A DNA stretch of 64,000 bases from Tabrizicola_A aquatica (GCA_965194375.1 CBDAEL010000002.1), one strand, 5' to 3'; counted from the stretch's first letter, positions 7,920-15,647 are shown. Notes: generated by a model not told the origin, from the sequence alone. Numbers and translations: made by a program.

Positions 7920-9059
7920 TCAGCCGCCCGTTGCGCTTGTCGCCAGCGTATCCGCCGCGCCGCTGGTGCCGGTGATCGCGGTCAGCGTCTTTTGCCATTG
8001 CACGAAGGGCGCTTCGGTCACGTAAACCGTGTCACCATCGCGCACCAAAAAGTCGCGAGCCTCGAACATGCCCGTGGGTTGGGTCAGATCCAGCACATAT
8101 ATCATGCGCTGATCGCCCTGCAGATCCTTGCGGCCCAGAACGGCATTGGCAATCTCGGCAGGCTCGTTGCGGAACACGAAGACGCCCGTCGGGTCGGCGG
8201 TCGAGGTGTTCAAGCCGCCCACGATGGCAATCGCCTCAATCGCCGAGAGCGTTTCGGTTTCAAACGGAACCCGGCTTTGGCTGCCGGTGGCCCCAAGCGC
8301 GGTAAAGGCGCGGGCGTCACGCTCGACGGTGATGATGTCACCGGGCCGCAGCGCGATGTCGAGGTCGGGGTTGGAATAGAGATCCATCGCCCAGACCTTG
8401 CCGGCATGATTGCCGCGCGTCACCCGGATGATCGCGGTTTCCGGCTCAATCGCCACACCGCCAGCCTTGGCCAGCATCGCGTTCAGCGTGCGGGTGGGCC
8501 GTTCAATCGGGAACACGCCTTGCGCGCCGGCAAACCCGGCCACTGTCACAGTCGACCCATCGCCCGCCAGCCGCTGGATCTGCACCTGCGGGTCGGGAGT
8601 CTGGGTGTCCAGCTTTTTGGTAATGATCTCGCGCAAGCCATCGGGCGACTGCCCCGCCGCCTTGATCTTGCCGGCATAGGGCACAAAGATGAAGCCTTGG
8701 CCGTCGACCTGAATTTCGGTCAGTGCCGAAACCCGTTGCCCGGTATTGCCCAACAGCGGGTCATCCTTGACGTTCTCGAACACCGTGATGCCCAAGACAT
8801 CGCCGGGCGAAATCACGTCAGACCCCAATGGGCCTGCATTGCGAAAGCTGCTGGAAAAGCCAAAGGCCGGTGTCACAGCGGTGGCGCTGGTGACGCGGCT
8901 GTTCACAGTCACGACAAAAGCATCGCCCTGCTTCAGCACGGACCCACTGAAAATTTCTCTCTTGTTCGGCCCTGAACGGGGCAAGCCGCACGCGGCCACA
9001 AGCCCAACAACCGCGACAAGGGCCAGGGCCGTCGCCCCCCTTGATCTGAAAACACTCAC
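7920..9059 (-). CDS. Polysaccharide export outer-membrane lipoprotein (Wza/KpsD-type OPX family)
   Basis: A 379-aa protein with a lipoprotein signal peptide (LALVAVVGLVAAC, lipobox VAAC) followed by a polysaccharide-export (Poly_export) domain containing SDVISPGDVLGITVFE and two SLBB-like domains (around VTVAGFAGAQGVFPI and later). It would form the outer-membrane or periplasmic exit channel for capsule. I prefer the GTG at 9059 because AAAGGAG stands 8 bp before it and the signal peptide then starts MSVFRSRG; an ATG 33 bp upstream lacks a ribosome site. It lies between kpsS and kpsC on the same strand, 90 bp after kpsS and 7 bp before kpsC. Confidence 0.85.
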   Translation of the reverse strand: MSVFRSRGATALALVAVVGLVAACGLPRSGPNKREIFSGSVLKQGDAFVVTVNSRVTSATAVTPAFGFSSSFRNAGPLGSDVISPGDVLGITVFENVKDDPLLGNTGQRVSALTEIQVDGQGFIFVPYAGKIKAAGQSPDGLREIITKKLDTQTPDPQVQIQRLAGDGSTVTVAGFAGAQGVFPIERPTRTLNAMLAKAGGVAIEPETAIIRVTRGNHAGKVWAMDLYSNPDLDIALRPGDIITVERDARAFTALGATGSQSRVPFETETLSAIEAIAIVGGLNTSTADPTGVFVFRNEPAEIANAVLGRKDLQGDQRMIYVLDLTQPTGMFEARDFLVRDGDTVYVTEAPFVQWQKTLTAITGTSGAADTLATSATGG

Positions 9060-9149
9060 TGCTCGGGCTCCTTTAATTGGAGTTTGCCTCAAATTTTGAC
9101 TGCAAACCTACAGAAAGGCGGCTGAAATTCCAATTGTCTTTCAAAAATC

Positions 9150-10436
9150 CTACGTCACCAGCCGCAACTGTTGCCTTGGTGCCGCTTTCCCTGAGCTGAG
9201 CGCGTCATAGGGATCCTCCGCCTGCAGCATCATGTCGACGACCTGTCGCAACAACTCACGACGCCCTTGGGAGGAGTAAAACCCCCCCGCAATCTGGCTG
9301 GTTTCCAGCAGATAGTGGCGATAATCGCGGTAGGCGCGGCTGTCGGGGCGGGTCGGCCAGGTGAAGAAATCGGTCAAGCTTTGAGTCGAGACAAACTCAG
9401 GCTTGGCATAGACCGCCGCGCCAAAGGTTTTCAGCGGCAAGCCGCGCCACAGAACCTGTTGGCCTGCGGTGGAATTCACCGTAACTGCGCTGCGCGCATG
9501 GTTCAAAAGCTGCGCCAGCTTGCCGCCGCGCACGAAATGCACCCTGTTCTGCACCCCGTGCAGCCGCGCCAAACGACGAATTTCACGGGCCACAGGCACG
9601 CGGCCATCTTCTAGGGGATGCGCCTTGAACACGATGTGATGATGCGGGGCGGCACCTTTGGCAAAGCCCTCCATCACCAGTTCCAGAAACTCGGTCATGG
9701 TGGAAAAGGGCGAATGCATCTGAAAGCTTGCGTCATGTTCCAGCTGCAACAGCACCAGATGATAGGGAAAGCCGCCATGCTTGATGCGAAAGGTGGCCAG
9801 CATCCGCTCCCACCGGTGAAAGGGCATCAGCGCAAGGCGCTTGCAGTAGAGCAGGAATTCCTGCCCTACGGTCAGTTTGCGGTGCGGGCGGAAGTTGCGG
9901 TAATCCCAAAACCCGGTCAGCACGAACCAGTGATACAAGGCCCCCCAGGACACATGCTGGCGCATGTCTCCCCAGCGGGCGGGGGCGTCGGGCAGGTCCA
10001 TGTCCAGTTGCGCCAGCGCCGCCTGCATTTGCGGCACTGAGGTGTCCATCAGCCGCGAATGGCCGTTCGAGCCGCCGCGCTCATAGGTCACCCAATAGGG
10101 CCGCAAATACCCTTCTTCGAACACATGCACCTGAACGCCAGCCGCATGCGCGGCGCGCACAGCTTCGGCGTGGATCAACCGGGTGTCGCCGTAAAGCACG
10201 ACATCCGTGATCGCGCGGTCGGCCAAGAGCGCGCGAATGGCGGTGGGCCACTCCTCCTGACGGCCCTTGAAGGCAATGTAATTGGCCGAGGGCCAAAAGG
10301 CGCGGTCGCCCCGGTTGAAGCCCACCCGCCAGACCTGCGCGCCGGCACGTTCCAGCATCCGGCCCAAAGCATGGAAATAAGGCCCATGCGGACCTTGCAG
10401 AAACAAAAACCGACGATCTTGACCCGACAGCCGCAT
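9150..10436 (-). CDS. kpsS: Capsule polysaccharide beta-Kdo transferase KpsS
   Basis: The 428-aa product (start ATG 10436 with AAAGGT upstream) looks like KpsS, which adds the first Kdo residue to lyso-phosphatidylglycerol. Landmarks: FLQGPHGPYFHALGRMLERA at the N-terminus, VHVFEEGYLRPYWVTYE near 110-130, VFKAHPLEDGR, and TVNSTAGQQVLWRGLPL near the C-terminus, all typical of the Capsule_synth family. A longer frame to 10568 adds an unlikely basic extension and is not used. It is the first gene of the capsule set; its promoter must lie in the 210-bp divergent gap shared with ribE. Confidence 0.85.
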   Translation of the reverse strand: MRLSGQDRRFLFLQGPHGPYFHALGRMLERAGAQVWRVGFNRGDRAFWPSANYIAFKGRQEEWPTAIRALLADRAITDVVLYGDTRLIHAEAVRAAHAAGVQVHVFEEGYLRPYWVTYERGGSNGHSRLMDTSVPQMQAALAQLDMDLPDAPARWGDMRQHVSWGALYHWFVLTGFWDYRNFRPHRKLTVGQEFLLYCKRLALMPFHRWERMLATFRIKHGGFPYHLVLLQLEHDASFQMHSPFSTMTEFLELVMEGFAKGAAPHHHIVFKAHPLEDGRVPVAREIRRLARLHGVQNRVHFVRGGKLAQLLNHARSAVTVNSTAGQQVLWRGLPLKTFGAAVYAKPEFVSTQSLTDFFTWPTRPDSRAYRDYRHYLLETSQIAGGFYSSQGRRELLRQVVDMMLQAEDPYDALSSGKAAPRQQLRLVT

Positions 10437-10647
10437 GAAATGACCTTTTACCCCGCCAAAGCCCCCATGCAGGTGGCCCGGTAAAGGGGAATAACTCGTA
10501 ACTCTTAGCAGATAAGAAACAACCGCGGCAAATTTGAGGCGTCCTGCGCGGGTTTTGCCGGATCGCAAGCGCGCGCTATGTTTCGCTGCGGGCAGGGTTG
10601 CGGGCGCAGGCCTGCGCGGCTACCCATGGGGCAAAGGAGAAACGTAG

Positions 10648-11244
10648 ATGTTCACCGGCATTGTCACCGATATGGGCGAGGTTCTGGAGCTGGAGCAGAA
10701 GGGTGATTTGCGCGCCCGGATCGGCACCGGTTATGACACCAGCCGCATCGACATTGGCGCTTCGATCGCCTGCGAAGGCGTCTGCTTGACCGTGATCGCG
10801 CTGGGCACTTCGCCGCGCAATTGGTTTGACGTGGAAATCAGCGCCGAGACCGTGTCGAAAACCAACCTGACCGATTGGAAGGTTGGCAGGCGTCTGAACC
10901 TTGAACGGGCGCTGAAGGTGGGGGACGAACTTGGCGGGCATATCGTCTCGGGCCATGTCGATGGCGTGGCTGAAGTGGTCGGCGTGCGCCCTGAGGGCGA
11001 CAGCCTGCGCGTCACCTTCCGTGCGCCCGAAGCCTTGGCCAAATTCATCGCGCCCAAGGGCTCGGTTGCGCTGAATGGCACCAGCCTGACGGTGAACGAG
11101 GTGGAGGGCCGCGATTTCGGCATCAACTTTATTCCCCATACTCAAAAGGTCACGACATGGGGCGAGGTGGCCTTGGGTGACAAGATCAACCTCGAAGTGG
11201 ACACCATGGCGCGCTATGTCGCGCGGCTGCGTGATTGGGGCTGA
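10648..11244 (+). CDS. ribE: Riboflavin synthase alpha chain
   Basis: The 198-aa protein has the two repeated lumazine-binding barrels of riboflavin synthase: MFTGIVTDMGEV at the start, GASIACEGVCLTV in the first barrel, and GGHIVSGHVDGVAEV and LNGTSLTVNEVEG in the second. It dismutates two 6,7-dimethyl-8-ribityllumazine molecules into riboflavin and a pyrimidinedione. A strong AAAGGAG precedes the ATG. First of a ribE-ribB(X)-ribH-nusB series. No FMN riboswitch signature was seen in the upstream gap. Confidence 0.95.
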   Translation: MFTGIVTDMGEVLELEQKGDLRARIGTGYDTSRIDIGASIACEGVCLTVIALGTSPRNWFDVEISAETVSKTNLTDWKVGRRLNLERALKVGDELGGHIVSGHVDGVAEVVGVRPEGDSLRVTFRAPEALAKFIAPKGSVALNGTSLTVNEVEGRDFGINFIPHTQKVTTWGEVALGDKINLEVDTMARYVARLRDWG

Positions 11245-11391
11245 TCTTCGCGCAACCGCGCGATGTTGGCAGGAACCCTCACACAGATATCATTTGGGTT
11301 CCGCGTGATTGAGTGAGCCCCTCTCTCTGGCCTTTGGCGCGCGGGCAGGCTAATGGCTGGGCCAGAGACTCAGGTTGCGCGCGGACCCATC

Positions 11392-12486
11392 ATGACCAAG
11401 ACAGATTATTCGGATGTCATCTCCTCGACCGAGGAGATCATCGAGGACGCCCGCAACGGGCGCATGTTCATTCTGGTGGACCATGAGGACCGCGAGAATG
11501 AAGGCGATCTGGTGATCCCGGCACAGATGTGCACGCCGCAGGCCATCAACTTTATGGCGACCCACGGGCGTGGCCTGATCTGTCTGGCGATGCCCGCCGC
11601 GCGGATCGATGCGCTGGGCTTGCCCCTGATGAGCCCGAAGAATTCGTCGCGCCATGAAACCGCTTTTACGCTGTCGATCGAGGCGCGCGAGGGCGTGTCG
11701 ACCGGCATTTCGGCGGCTGACCGGGCGCGCACGGTGTCGGTGGCGATTGATCCTTCCAAAGGGGCCGCGGACATTGCGACGCCGGGGCATATCTTCCCCC
11801 TGCGTGCCCGTGATGGTGGCGTGCTGGTGCGCGCAGGCCATACCGAGGCGGCGGTGGACGTCAGCCGTCTGGCGGGGCTGAACGCCAGTGGCGTGATCTG
11901 CGAGATCATGAATGATGATGGCACCATGGCGCGTCTGCCCGATCTGGTGGTCTTTGCCCAAAAGCATGGTCTAAAGATCGGTACGATTTCCGATCTGATC
12001 GCCTATCGCCGTCGCCATGACAATCTGGTGCGCGAGAATGCTGTGAAGCGGGTGCAGTCGGTCTATGGCGGCGACTGGCTGATGCGGGTCTTTGCCGACG
12101 AGACGCAAGGTTCCGAGCATATTGTGCTGACCAAGGGCGATCTGTCGGGCAAGGGGCCGGTTCTGGCGCGGGTGCATCAGTTGAACCCGTTGGAGGATGT
12201 TTTGGGCATCGGTGGGGCGCATGTGGGCGACCTTCAGGGCGCCATGCGGGTGATCGCTGCTGAGGGCCGGGGTGCCGTCGTCCTGTTGCGCGACACATCG
12301 ATGAAGATGGTCGAAGAGGGCGAGGCCAGCCCGCAAACCCTGCGGCAGTATGGGCTTGGGGCGCAGATCCTGTCGGCGCTGGGCCTGACGGATATCACGC
12401 TGGTGACCAATTCCGCTGCGCCCAAGGTTGTCGGTCTGGAAGCTTATGGGTTGACCATTGCCGGCACCCGCCGGATCGAGGGTTGA
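11392..12486 (+). CDS. ribB: 3,4-dihydroxy-2-butanone-4-phosphate synthase fused to a degenerate GTP cyclohydrolase II domain (RibBX type)
   Basis: A 364-aa protein from the ATG at 11392 (an in-frame ATG at 11353 adds 13 residues; the N-terminus of relatives favours 11392). Residues about 1-205 are a full DHBP synthase: DHEDRENEGDLV, GLICLAMP, RHETAFT and RAGHTEAAVD are intact. The C-terminal part aligns with RibA but has lost its zinc cysteines: where active enzymes read HSECLTGDVFGSLRCDCG, this one reads HQLNPLEDVLGIGGAHVGD, and the R-x4-GRGIGL loop is missing. So it should make the four-carbon unit but not open GTP; a separate ribA must exist elsewhere. Such RibBX fusions are known in proteobacteria. 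Confidence 0.9.
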   Translation: MTKTDYSDVISSTEEIIEDARNGRMFILVDHEDRENEGDLVIPAQMCTPQAINFMATHGRGLICLAMPAARIDALGLPLMSPKNSSRHETAFTLSIEAREGVSTGISAADRARTVSVAIDPSKGAADIATPGHIFPLRARDGGVLVRAGHTEAAVDVSRLAGLNASGVICEIMNDDGTMARLPDLVVFAQKHGLKIGTISDLIAYRRRHDNLVRENAVKRVQSVYGGDWLMRVFADETQGSEHIVLTKGDLSGKGPVLARVHQLNPLEDVLGIGGAHVGDLQGAMRVIAAEGRGAVVLLRDTSMKMVEEGEASPQTLRQYGLGAQILSALGLTDITLVTNSAAPKVVGLEAYGLTIAGTRRIEG

Positions 12487-12489
12487 GCC

Positions 12490-12993
12490 ATGGCGGCCAG
12501 TGAACAGCACTATACCCTCCCGCTGCCGAGCTTTTCCAAGCCGGTCAAGCTCTTGATCGTGGTAGCACCCTATTACAAGGACATCACGGATCAGCTGGTT
12601 GCCGGCGCCCGCGGTGTTGCGGCGGCTTGTGGGGCCGAGGTGGATTTGGTTGAAGTGCCGGGCGCTTTGGAGGTGCCGACGGCGATTGGTCTGGCAGAGC
12701 GCATGGCCAAATATGATGGCTATGTCGCCTTGGGCTGCGTCATTCGCGGCGAGACCACGCATTATGACACCGTGTGCAATGACAGCAGCCGGGCGATCAC
12801 GCTTTTGGGCCTGCAGGGGGCTTGCATCGGCAATGGCATCCTGACCGTGGAAAACCGCGAGCAAGCCTTGGTTCGGGCCGAAGTGGCGGGCCAGAACAAG
12901 GGCGGCGGCGCGGCGGCGGCGGCTCTGCATCTGATCGCGCTCTCGCGGGCATGGGCCGCGGGCGATCGGGGCGGTATGGGGTTCCGCCCATGA
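12490..12993 (+). CDS. ribH: 6,7-dimethyl-8-ribityllumazine synthase
   Basis: The 167-aa protein shows the lumazine synthase core: VVAPYYKDITDQLVAGA (substrate loop), VPGALEVPTAI, LGCVIRGETTHYDTVC with the catalytic His, and GNGILTVENREQA. It condenses the DHBP product with the ribityl-pyrimidinedione; riboflavin synthase then uses the product. It starts 3 bp after ribB stops and its TGA overlaps the ATG of nusB (ATGA, 12990-12993), so translation is coupled along the operon. Confidence 0.95.
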   Translation: MAASEQHYTLPLPSFSKPVKLLIVVAPYYKDITDQLVAGARGVAAACGAEVDLVEVPGALEVPTAIGLAERMAKYDGYVALGCVIRGETTHYDTVCNDSSRAITLLGLQGACIGNGILTVENREQALVRAEVAGQNKGGGAAAAALHLIALSRAWAAGDRGGMGFRP

Positions 12994-13451
12994 CCCGCCC
13001 TGACAAACGGCAAATGAAATCAGCCTCGCGGCTTTATGCCGTGCAGGCCCTGTTCCAGATGGAAAGCTCGGCGCAAACGGTGCAAGCCGTGTGCCGCGAG
13101 TTCGAGACCCATCGGTTTGGCGCGACCTATGATGAGGGCGAGTTCGCCGAGGGCGATGTGGACCATTTCCGCGAGGTGGTGGACAAGGCGGTCAACTGGC
13201 AGGCCAAGATCGACCAGATGACCGACCGAGCGCTGGTGGCGGCATGGCCGATTGACCGAATCGATCCGGTGTTGCGCGCGCTCTTCCGCGCGGCCGGGGC
13301 CGAATTGGTGGATATGGTGACGCCGCCCAAGGTGGCGATCACTGAATATGTCGACGTGGCCAAGGCGTTCTTCCCCGATGGCAAAGAGCCGAAATTCGTC
13401 AATGCCGTTTTGGACCACATGGCCCGCGAAGCGCGGCCTGAAGCCTTTTGA
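12990..13451 (+). CDS. nusB: Transcription antitermination protein NusB
   Basis: 153 aa from the ATG overlapping the ribH stop. Landmarks of NusB: SASRLYAVQALFQME near the N-terminus, DRALVAAWPIDRIDPVLRALFRAA, and FVNAVLDHMAREARP at the C-terminus. NusB pairs with NusE (S10) to bind boxA in rRNA leaders. The ribH-nusB junction is widespread in bacteria. Downstream, an inverted repeat (CTGAAACCC ... GGGTTTCAG, 13459-13547) followed by a run of Ts may serve as terminator. Confidence 0.95.
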   Translation: MTRPDKRQMKSASRLYAVQALFQMESSAQTVQAVCREFETHRFGATYDEGEFAEGDVDHFREVVDKAVNWQAKIDQMTDRALVAAWPIDRIDPVLRALFRAAGAELVDMVTPPKVAITEYVDVAKAFFPDGKEPKFVNAVLDHMAREARPEAF

Positions 13452-13612
13452 TCCCGACGTTCTGAAACCCGCTTCTCCTCGTTCACGTCGTGCTCTCGTC
13501 ATGCGCTGATCCGAGGCATGCCGAAGGGTTCATGAGGGGTTTCAGGGTTTTTTCCCCTGCCGCGAAGGTTTGTCTCTTGCCATACATCTTATGGCCAAAG
13601 GAGACCTGAGCC

Positions 13613-14008
13613 ATGAAACACCTCGTCCTTTTCGCCGCCCTTGCGCTTTCGGCTTGCGTCGTCAGCGCCGATGACACCGCCCTTGCGCTGGATTCATCCA
13701 AGATGGATTGGAATGTGACCGAAGTTGACGGCAAGCGCCCCGATTGGTCGGCAACGCTCAATCTGGGCGAGCCCGGGCGCATTGTGGGCCAAGCGCCTTG
13801 CAACCGCTATTTCGGGCCTTTGTCGCGGGACGGTGACAGCTTTAAGGTCGGCGCGCTGGCCGCCACTGAAATGGCCTGTGCGCATCTGGAAGGCGAGGGC
13901 ACGTTCTTTGCGATCCTTAGCGGCATCACAAAGGCCGAAGAAAAGCCCGGCCTGCTGATCCTGACAGGTGGCGGTCATGAGATGCGCTTTGTTCAGCCGA
14001 TCCAGTAG
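13613..14008 (+). CDS. META domain-containing lipoprotein (HslJ-like)
   Basis: 131 aa with a lipoprotein signal peptide (LVLFAALALSAC) and a META/HslJ fold: W-N-V-T-E-V-D-G-K at the start of the domain, a glycine-rich turn, APCNRYFGPLS and ATEMACAHLEGEGTFFAIL. Members are outer-membrane or periplasmic; HslJ of E. coli is linked to heat and novobiocin tolerance, but the function here is unknown. GGAGA precedes the ATG. It forms its own short unit between nusB and a small membrane protein gene. Confidence 0.8.
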   Translation: MKHLVLFAALALSACVVSADDTALALDSSKMDWNVTEVDGKRPDWSATLNLGEPGRIVGQAPCNRYFGPLSRDGDSFKVGALAATEMACAHLEGEGTFFAILSGITKAEEKPGLLILTGGGHEMRFVQPIQ

Positions 14009-14079
14009 CCTGCGGCAATTTGGGACTTTTCCCAGACGGGCAGGGTGCTAGCATCCCTTCTGTCATCAGGAGAAATGCC

Positions 14080-14418
14080 ATGCCAAAACTCATTGCCCTC
14101 TATATCCGGTCCGTTGCCATCGGCTTTGGTCTGTCGGCGGTGTTTCTGGGCCTAATGCTGTGGCTGGACGTGGCCGGGCTGCGCCATCTGATCTTTGGCT
14201 CTGACATGGGGCTGGTGGCCGCTGCCATGGTCTTCGTGTTCCAAGGCATTGTCTTTGCTGGGGTGCAGTTTGCCATTGCCGTGATGATGCTGGCCGACCC
14301 CGACGCCCCGCCCTCGGGTGGGCTGCGCGAGCGGTTGATGCCCGATCTGGGCGGCCCCATTCCCGGTGCGATTCCAGTTCGGGTGCGCGCAACCGCAACG
14401 CCCAAGCGCAAAATCTAA
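14080..14418 (+). CDS. Small membrane protein of unknown function
   Basis: 112 aa from the ATG at 14080 (AGGAG 8 bp upstream; the longer frame from 14020 lacks one). Two strongly hydrophobic segments at about 10-30 and 45-70, then a basic proline-rich cytoplasmic tail. No family recognised. Its stop codon overlaps the 3' end of the convergent small RNA gene at 14414-14587, so the RNA's terminator region and this gene's end are shared. Confidence 0.7.
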   Translation: MPKLIALYIRSVAIGFGLSAVFLGLMLWLDVAGLRHLIFGSDMGLVAAAMVFVFQGIVFAGVQFAIAVMMLADPDAPPSGGLRERLMPDLGGPIPGAIPVRVRATATPKRKI

Positions 14419-14587
14419 AGGTGGCGGGCCCGCAGCGACCGTGAGGTCGGGGTTTTTCCCGAGAGCCAGAGGTCTCAGGTGGGCGCCAGGTAACAGGACC
14501 AGGATCCTGCCAGAGCCAGCCCCCGTTCGCTTGCTTATCGGCCACTGGAAAAGTTGACCCACACGCGAAGAGCAGCACCCGCCACCT
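14414..14587 (-). ncRNA. Candidate 6S-like regulatory RNA
   Basis: A gene-free gap on the minus strand can fold into a closed rod: the first ten transcribed bases (AGGTGGCGGG, from 14587) pair perfectly with CCCGCCACCT (14428-14419), which is followed by TTTAGATTTT. Between them lie about 155 nt with inner helices such as CAGGA...TCCTG and an open middle. A sigma70-like promoter (TTGCGA, 17 bp, TATCTA) ends 4 bp before the first paired base, so promoter, RNA start, closing helix and T-rich end all agree. Size (about 170 nt) and shape fit 6S RNA, which binds RNA polymerase-sigma70 in stationary phase. The assignment to 6S is inference; that a structured RNA is made is more certain. Confidence 0.6.
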
Positions 14588-14590
14588 CTT

Positions 14591-14619
14591 TAGATAGGCC
14601 TCTAGAGAGCTTATCGCAA
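14591..14619 (-). promoter_or_regulatory. Sigma70-type promoter of the 6S-like RNA
   Basis: On the minus strand -35 TTGCGA (14619-14614), a 17-bp spacer, and -10 TATCTA (14596-14591). The expected start falls 4-7 bp downstream, at the beginning of the closing helix of the RNA. The promoter points away from mmcB and is only 13 bp from its LexA box. Confidence 0.6.
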
Positions 14620-14631
14620 CCCTTGCCATTT

Positions 14632-14646
14632 GTTCACCTTTGGTTC
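14632..14646 (+). promoter_or_regulatory. LexA (SOS) box upstream of mmcB
   Basis: GTTCACCTTTGGTTC: a direct repeat GTTC-N7-GTTC, exactly the LexA operator form of alphaproteobacteria. It ends 11 bp before the mmcB start codon. mmcB homologues belong to the SOS regulon in Caulobacter, which agrees. The same box lies just upstream of the divergent 6S-like RNA promoter. Confidence 0.8.
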
Positions 14647-14657
14647 ATGTTTTCACC

Positions 14658-15131
14658 ATGGACCAACCCGCCCCGCCCCCAGATGACCTTGCCCGCCTCA
14701 TGCCCGGCCAGCGCCTCCAGCGCGGGGTGGCCCGCGCGCTGCGGCAGTTCGACTTTGTCTGTATCGAGGAATTGGTGCCCACCCCCGGCTTGCGGGTCGA
14801 TGTCATGGCCTTGGGACCGAAGGGCGAGGTCTGGATTGTGGAATGCAAATCCAGCCGCGCTGATTTTCGGGCTGACCAGAAATGGCAGGGTTATCTGGAA
14901 TGGTGTGATCGGTTTTTCTGGGCGGTGGGCGGCGATTTTCCGGTGGAGCTGTTGCCCGACGGATCAGGCTTGATGCTGGCCGATGCCTATGATGCCGAAA
15001 TCATCCGCATGTCACCCGAAACACCGCTGGCACCGGCCCGGCGCAAGGTGATGCTGCAGAAATTCGCCCGTCATGCCGCAAGCCGCCTGCATGCCTACCG
15101 CGATCCCGGTGTGGCGGGGTTGATCGTCTAA
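14658..15131 (+). CDS. mmcB: MmcB family DNA repair protein
   Basis: 157 aa. The core reads CIEELVPTPGLRVDVMALGPKG then VWIVECKSSRADFRADQKW; the D...E-x-K arrangement (RVDVMAL...VECKSS) is a PD-(D/E)xK nuclease-like fold typical of MmcB. Caulobacter mmcB is induced by DNA damage and protects against mitomycin C. The ATG at 14658 is preferred over one at 14640, which lies inside the LexA box. A GTTC-N7-GTTC LexA site sits directly upstream, so expression should be SOS controlled. Confidence 0.85.
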   Translation: MDQPAPPPDDLARLMPGQRLQRGVARALRQFDFVCIEELVPTPGLRVDVMALGPKGEVWIVECKSSRADFRADQKWQGYLEWCDRFFWAVGGDFPVELLPDGSGLMLADAYDAEIIRMSPETPLAPARRKVMLQKFARHAASRLHAYRDPGVAGLIV

Positions 15132-15134
15132 CGC

Positions 15135-15173
15135 CTCGTCGACTGCGTCGCTCGTTGTGGGGCCCTCGACGAG
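15135..15173. terminator. Inverted repeat between convergent mmcB and DUF6324-like gene
   Basis: CTCGTCGA (15135-15142) pairs with TCGACGAG (15166-15173) across a GC-rich loop, just after the mmcB stop. It could stop transcripts from either side. No T-run follows. Confidence 0.4.
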
Positions 15174-15201
15174 ACGCCGCAGGCGCCCTAGGAGAGGGGG
15201 G

Positions 15202-15408
15202 TCAGCGTTTGCGGGGCTTGTCGCCCATCTCGCGCGCCACTTGGGCGGCAGCGCGCAGTTCCTCGGCGATTTCTTCGGCCTCGTCGGGGTCAAAATCCAA
15301 CGGCAGTTCGATCCCGCCTTCAGCGGCGATATAAATCCGCACCATGCCCAAATCGGTGGGTCCGATCTGGATGTCGGCGGCGATGTCGCTTGGCGTGTCG
15401 ATGCCCAT
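15202..15408 (-). CDS. Small conserved protein (DUF6324-like)
   Basis: 68 aa, acidic in the middle. It begins MGIDTPSDIAADIQIGPTD, and a helix DPDEAEEIAEELRAAAQVA ends in a basic tail KPRKR. I believe this is the DUF6324 family of Rhodobacterales, function unknown; the family name is from memory. GGAGC stands 5 bp before the ATG. It is divergent from tRNA-His and convergent with mmcB. Confidence 0.7.
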   Translation of the reverse strand: MGIDTPSDIAADIQIGPTDLGMVRIYIAAEGGIELPLDFDPDEAEEIAEELRAAAQVAREMGDKPRKR

Positions 15409-15525
15409 GGGATGCTCCGTCTCTGCCCTATCGGCCTAGCGCGTTTGGGGGGGCTGGCGCAAGCGTGTTTGCGGCGATTCCCCTCTTGCGCTTGCGGGGG
15501 CGGGGGGGTAAACGGCCCCTCGAGT

Positions 15526-15602
15526 GCCGACGTAGCTCAGTTGGTTAGAGCACTAGATTGTGGATCTAGGGGTCCCCCGTTCGAGCCGGGGCGTCGGTAC
15601 CA
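15526..15602 (+). tRNA. tRNA-His(GTG), alphaproteobacterial type without G-1
   Basis: Acceptor stem GCCGACG with CGTCGGT, anticodon stem CTAGA/TCTAG with loop TTGTGGA (anticodon GTG), T-arm CCCCGTTCGAGCCGGGG, and an encoded CCA (15600-15602). Position 73 is A and base pair 1-72 is G-T, while the base before G1 is T. Most bacterial histidine tRNAs carry an extra G-1 opposite C73; this gene encodes neither, which is the derived form reported for a large group of alphaproteobacteria with a matching HisRS. Confidence 0.95.
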
Positions 15603-15629
15603 TCACTCCCATGACATGCACTCCGCCAC

Positions 15630-15646
15630 GCCGCCCTTTGGGTGGC
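15630..15646 (+). terminator. Hairpin after tRNA-His
   Basis: GCCGCCC-TTT-GGGTGGC, a seven-pair stem with one G-T pair starting 27 bp after the tRNA. It lacks a long T-run. Probable processing or termination site for the tRNA transcript. Confidence 0.4.
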
Positions 15647-15647
15647 T

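Noticed and set aside
10437..10647. FMN riboswitch upstream of ribE
   Set aside because: No RFN-element consensus blocks could be found in the gap; only a plain AAAGGAG ribosome site is clear.
14419..14600. Structured RNA encoded on the plus strand instead of the minus strand
   Set aside because: The promoter boxes with 17-bp spacing and the T-rich end after the closing helix fit only the minus strand.
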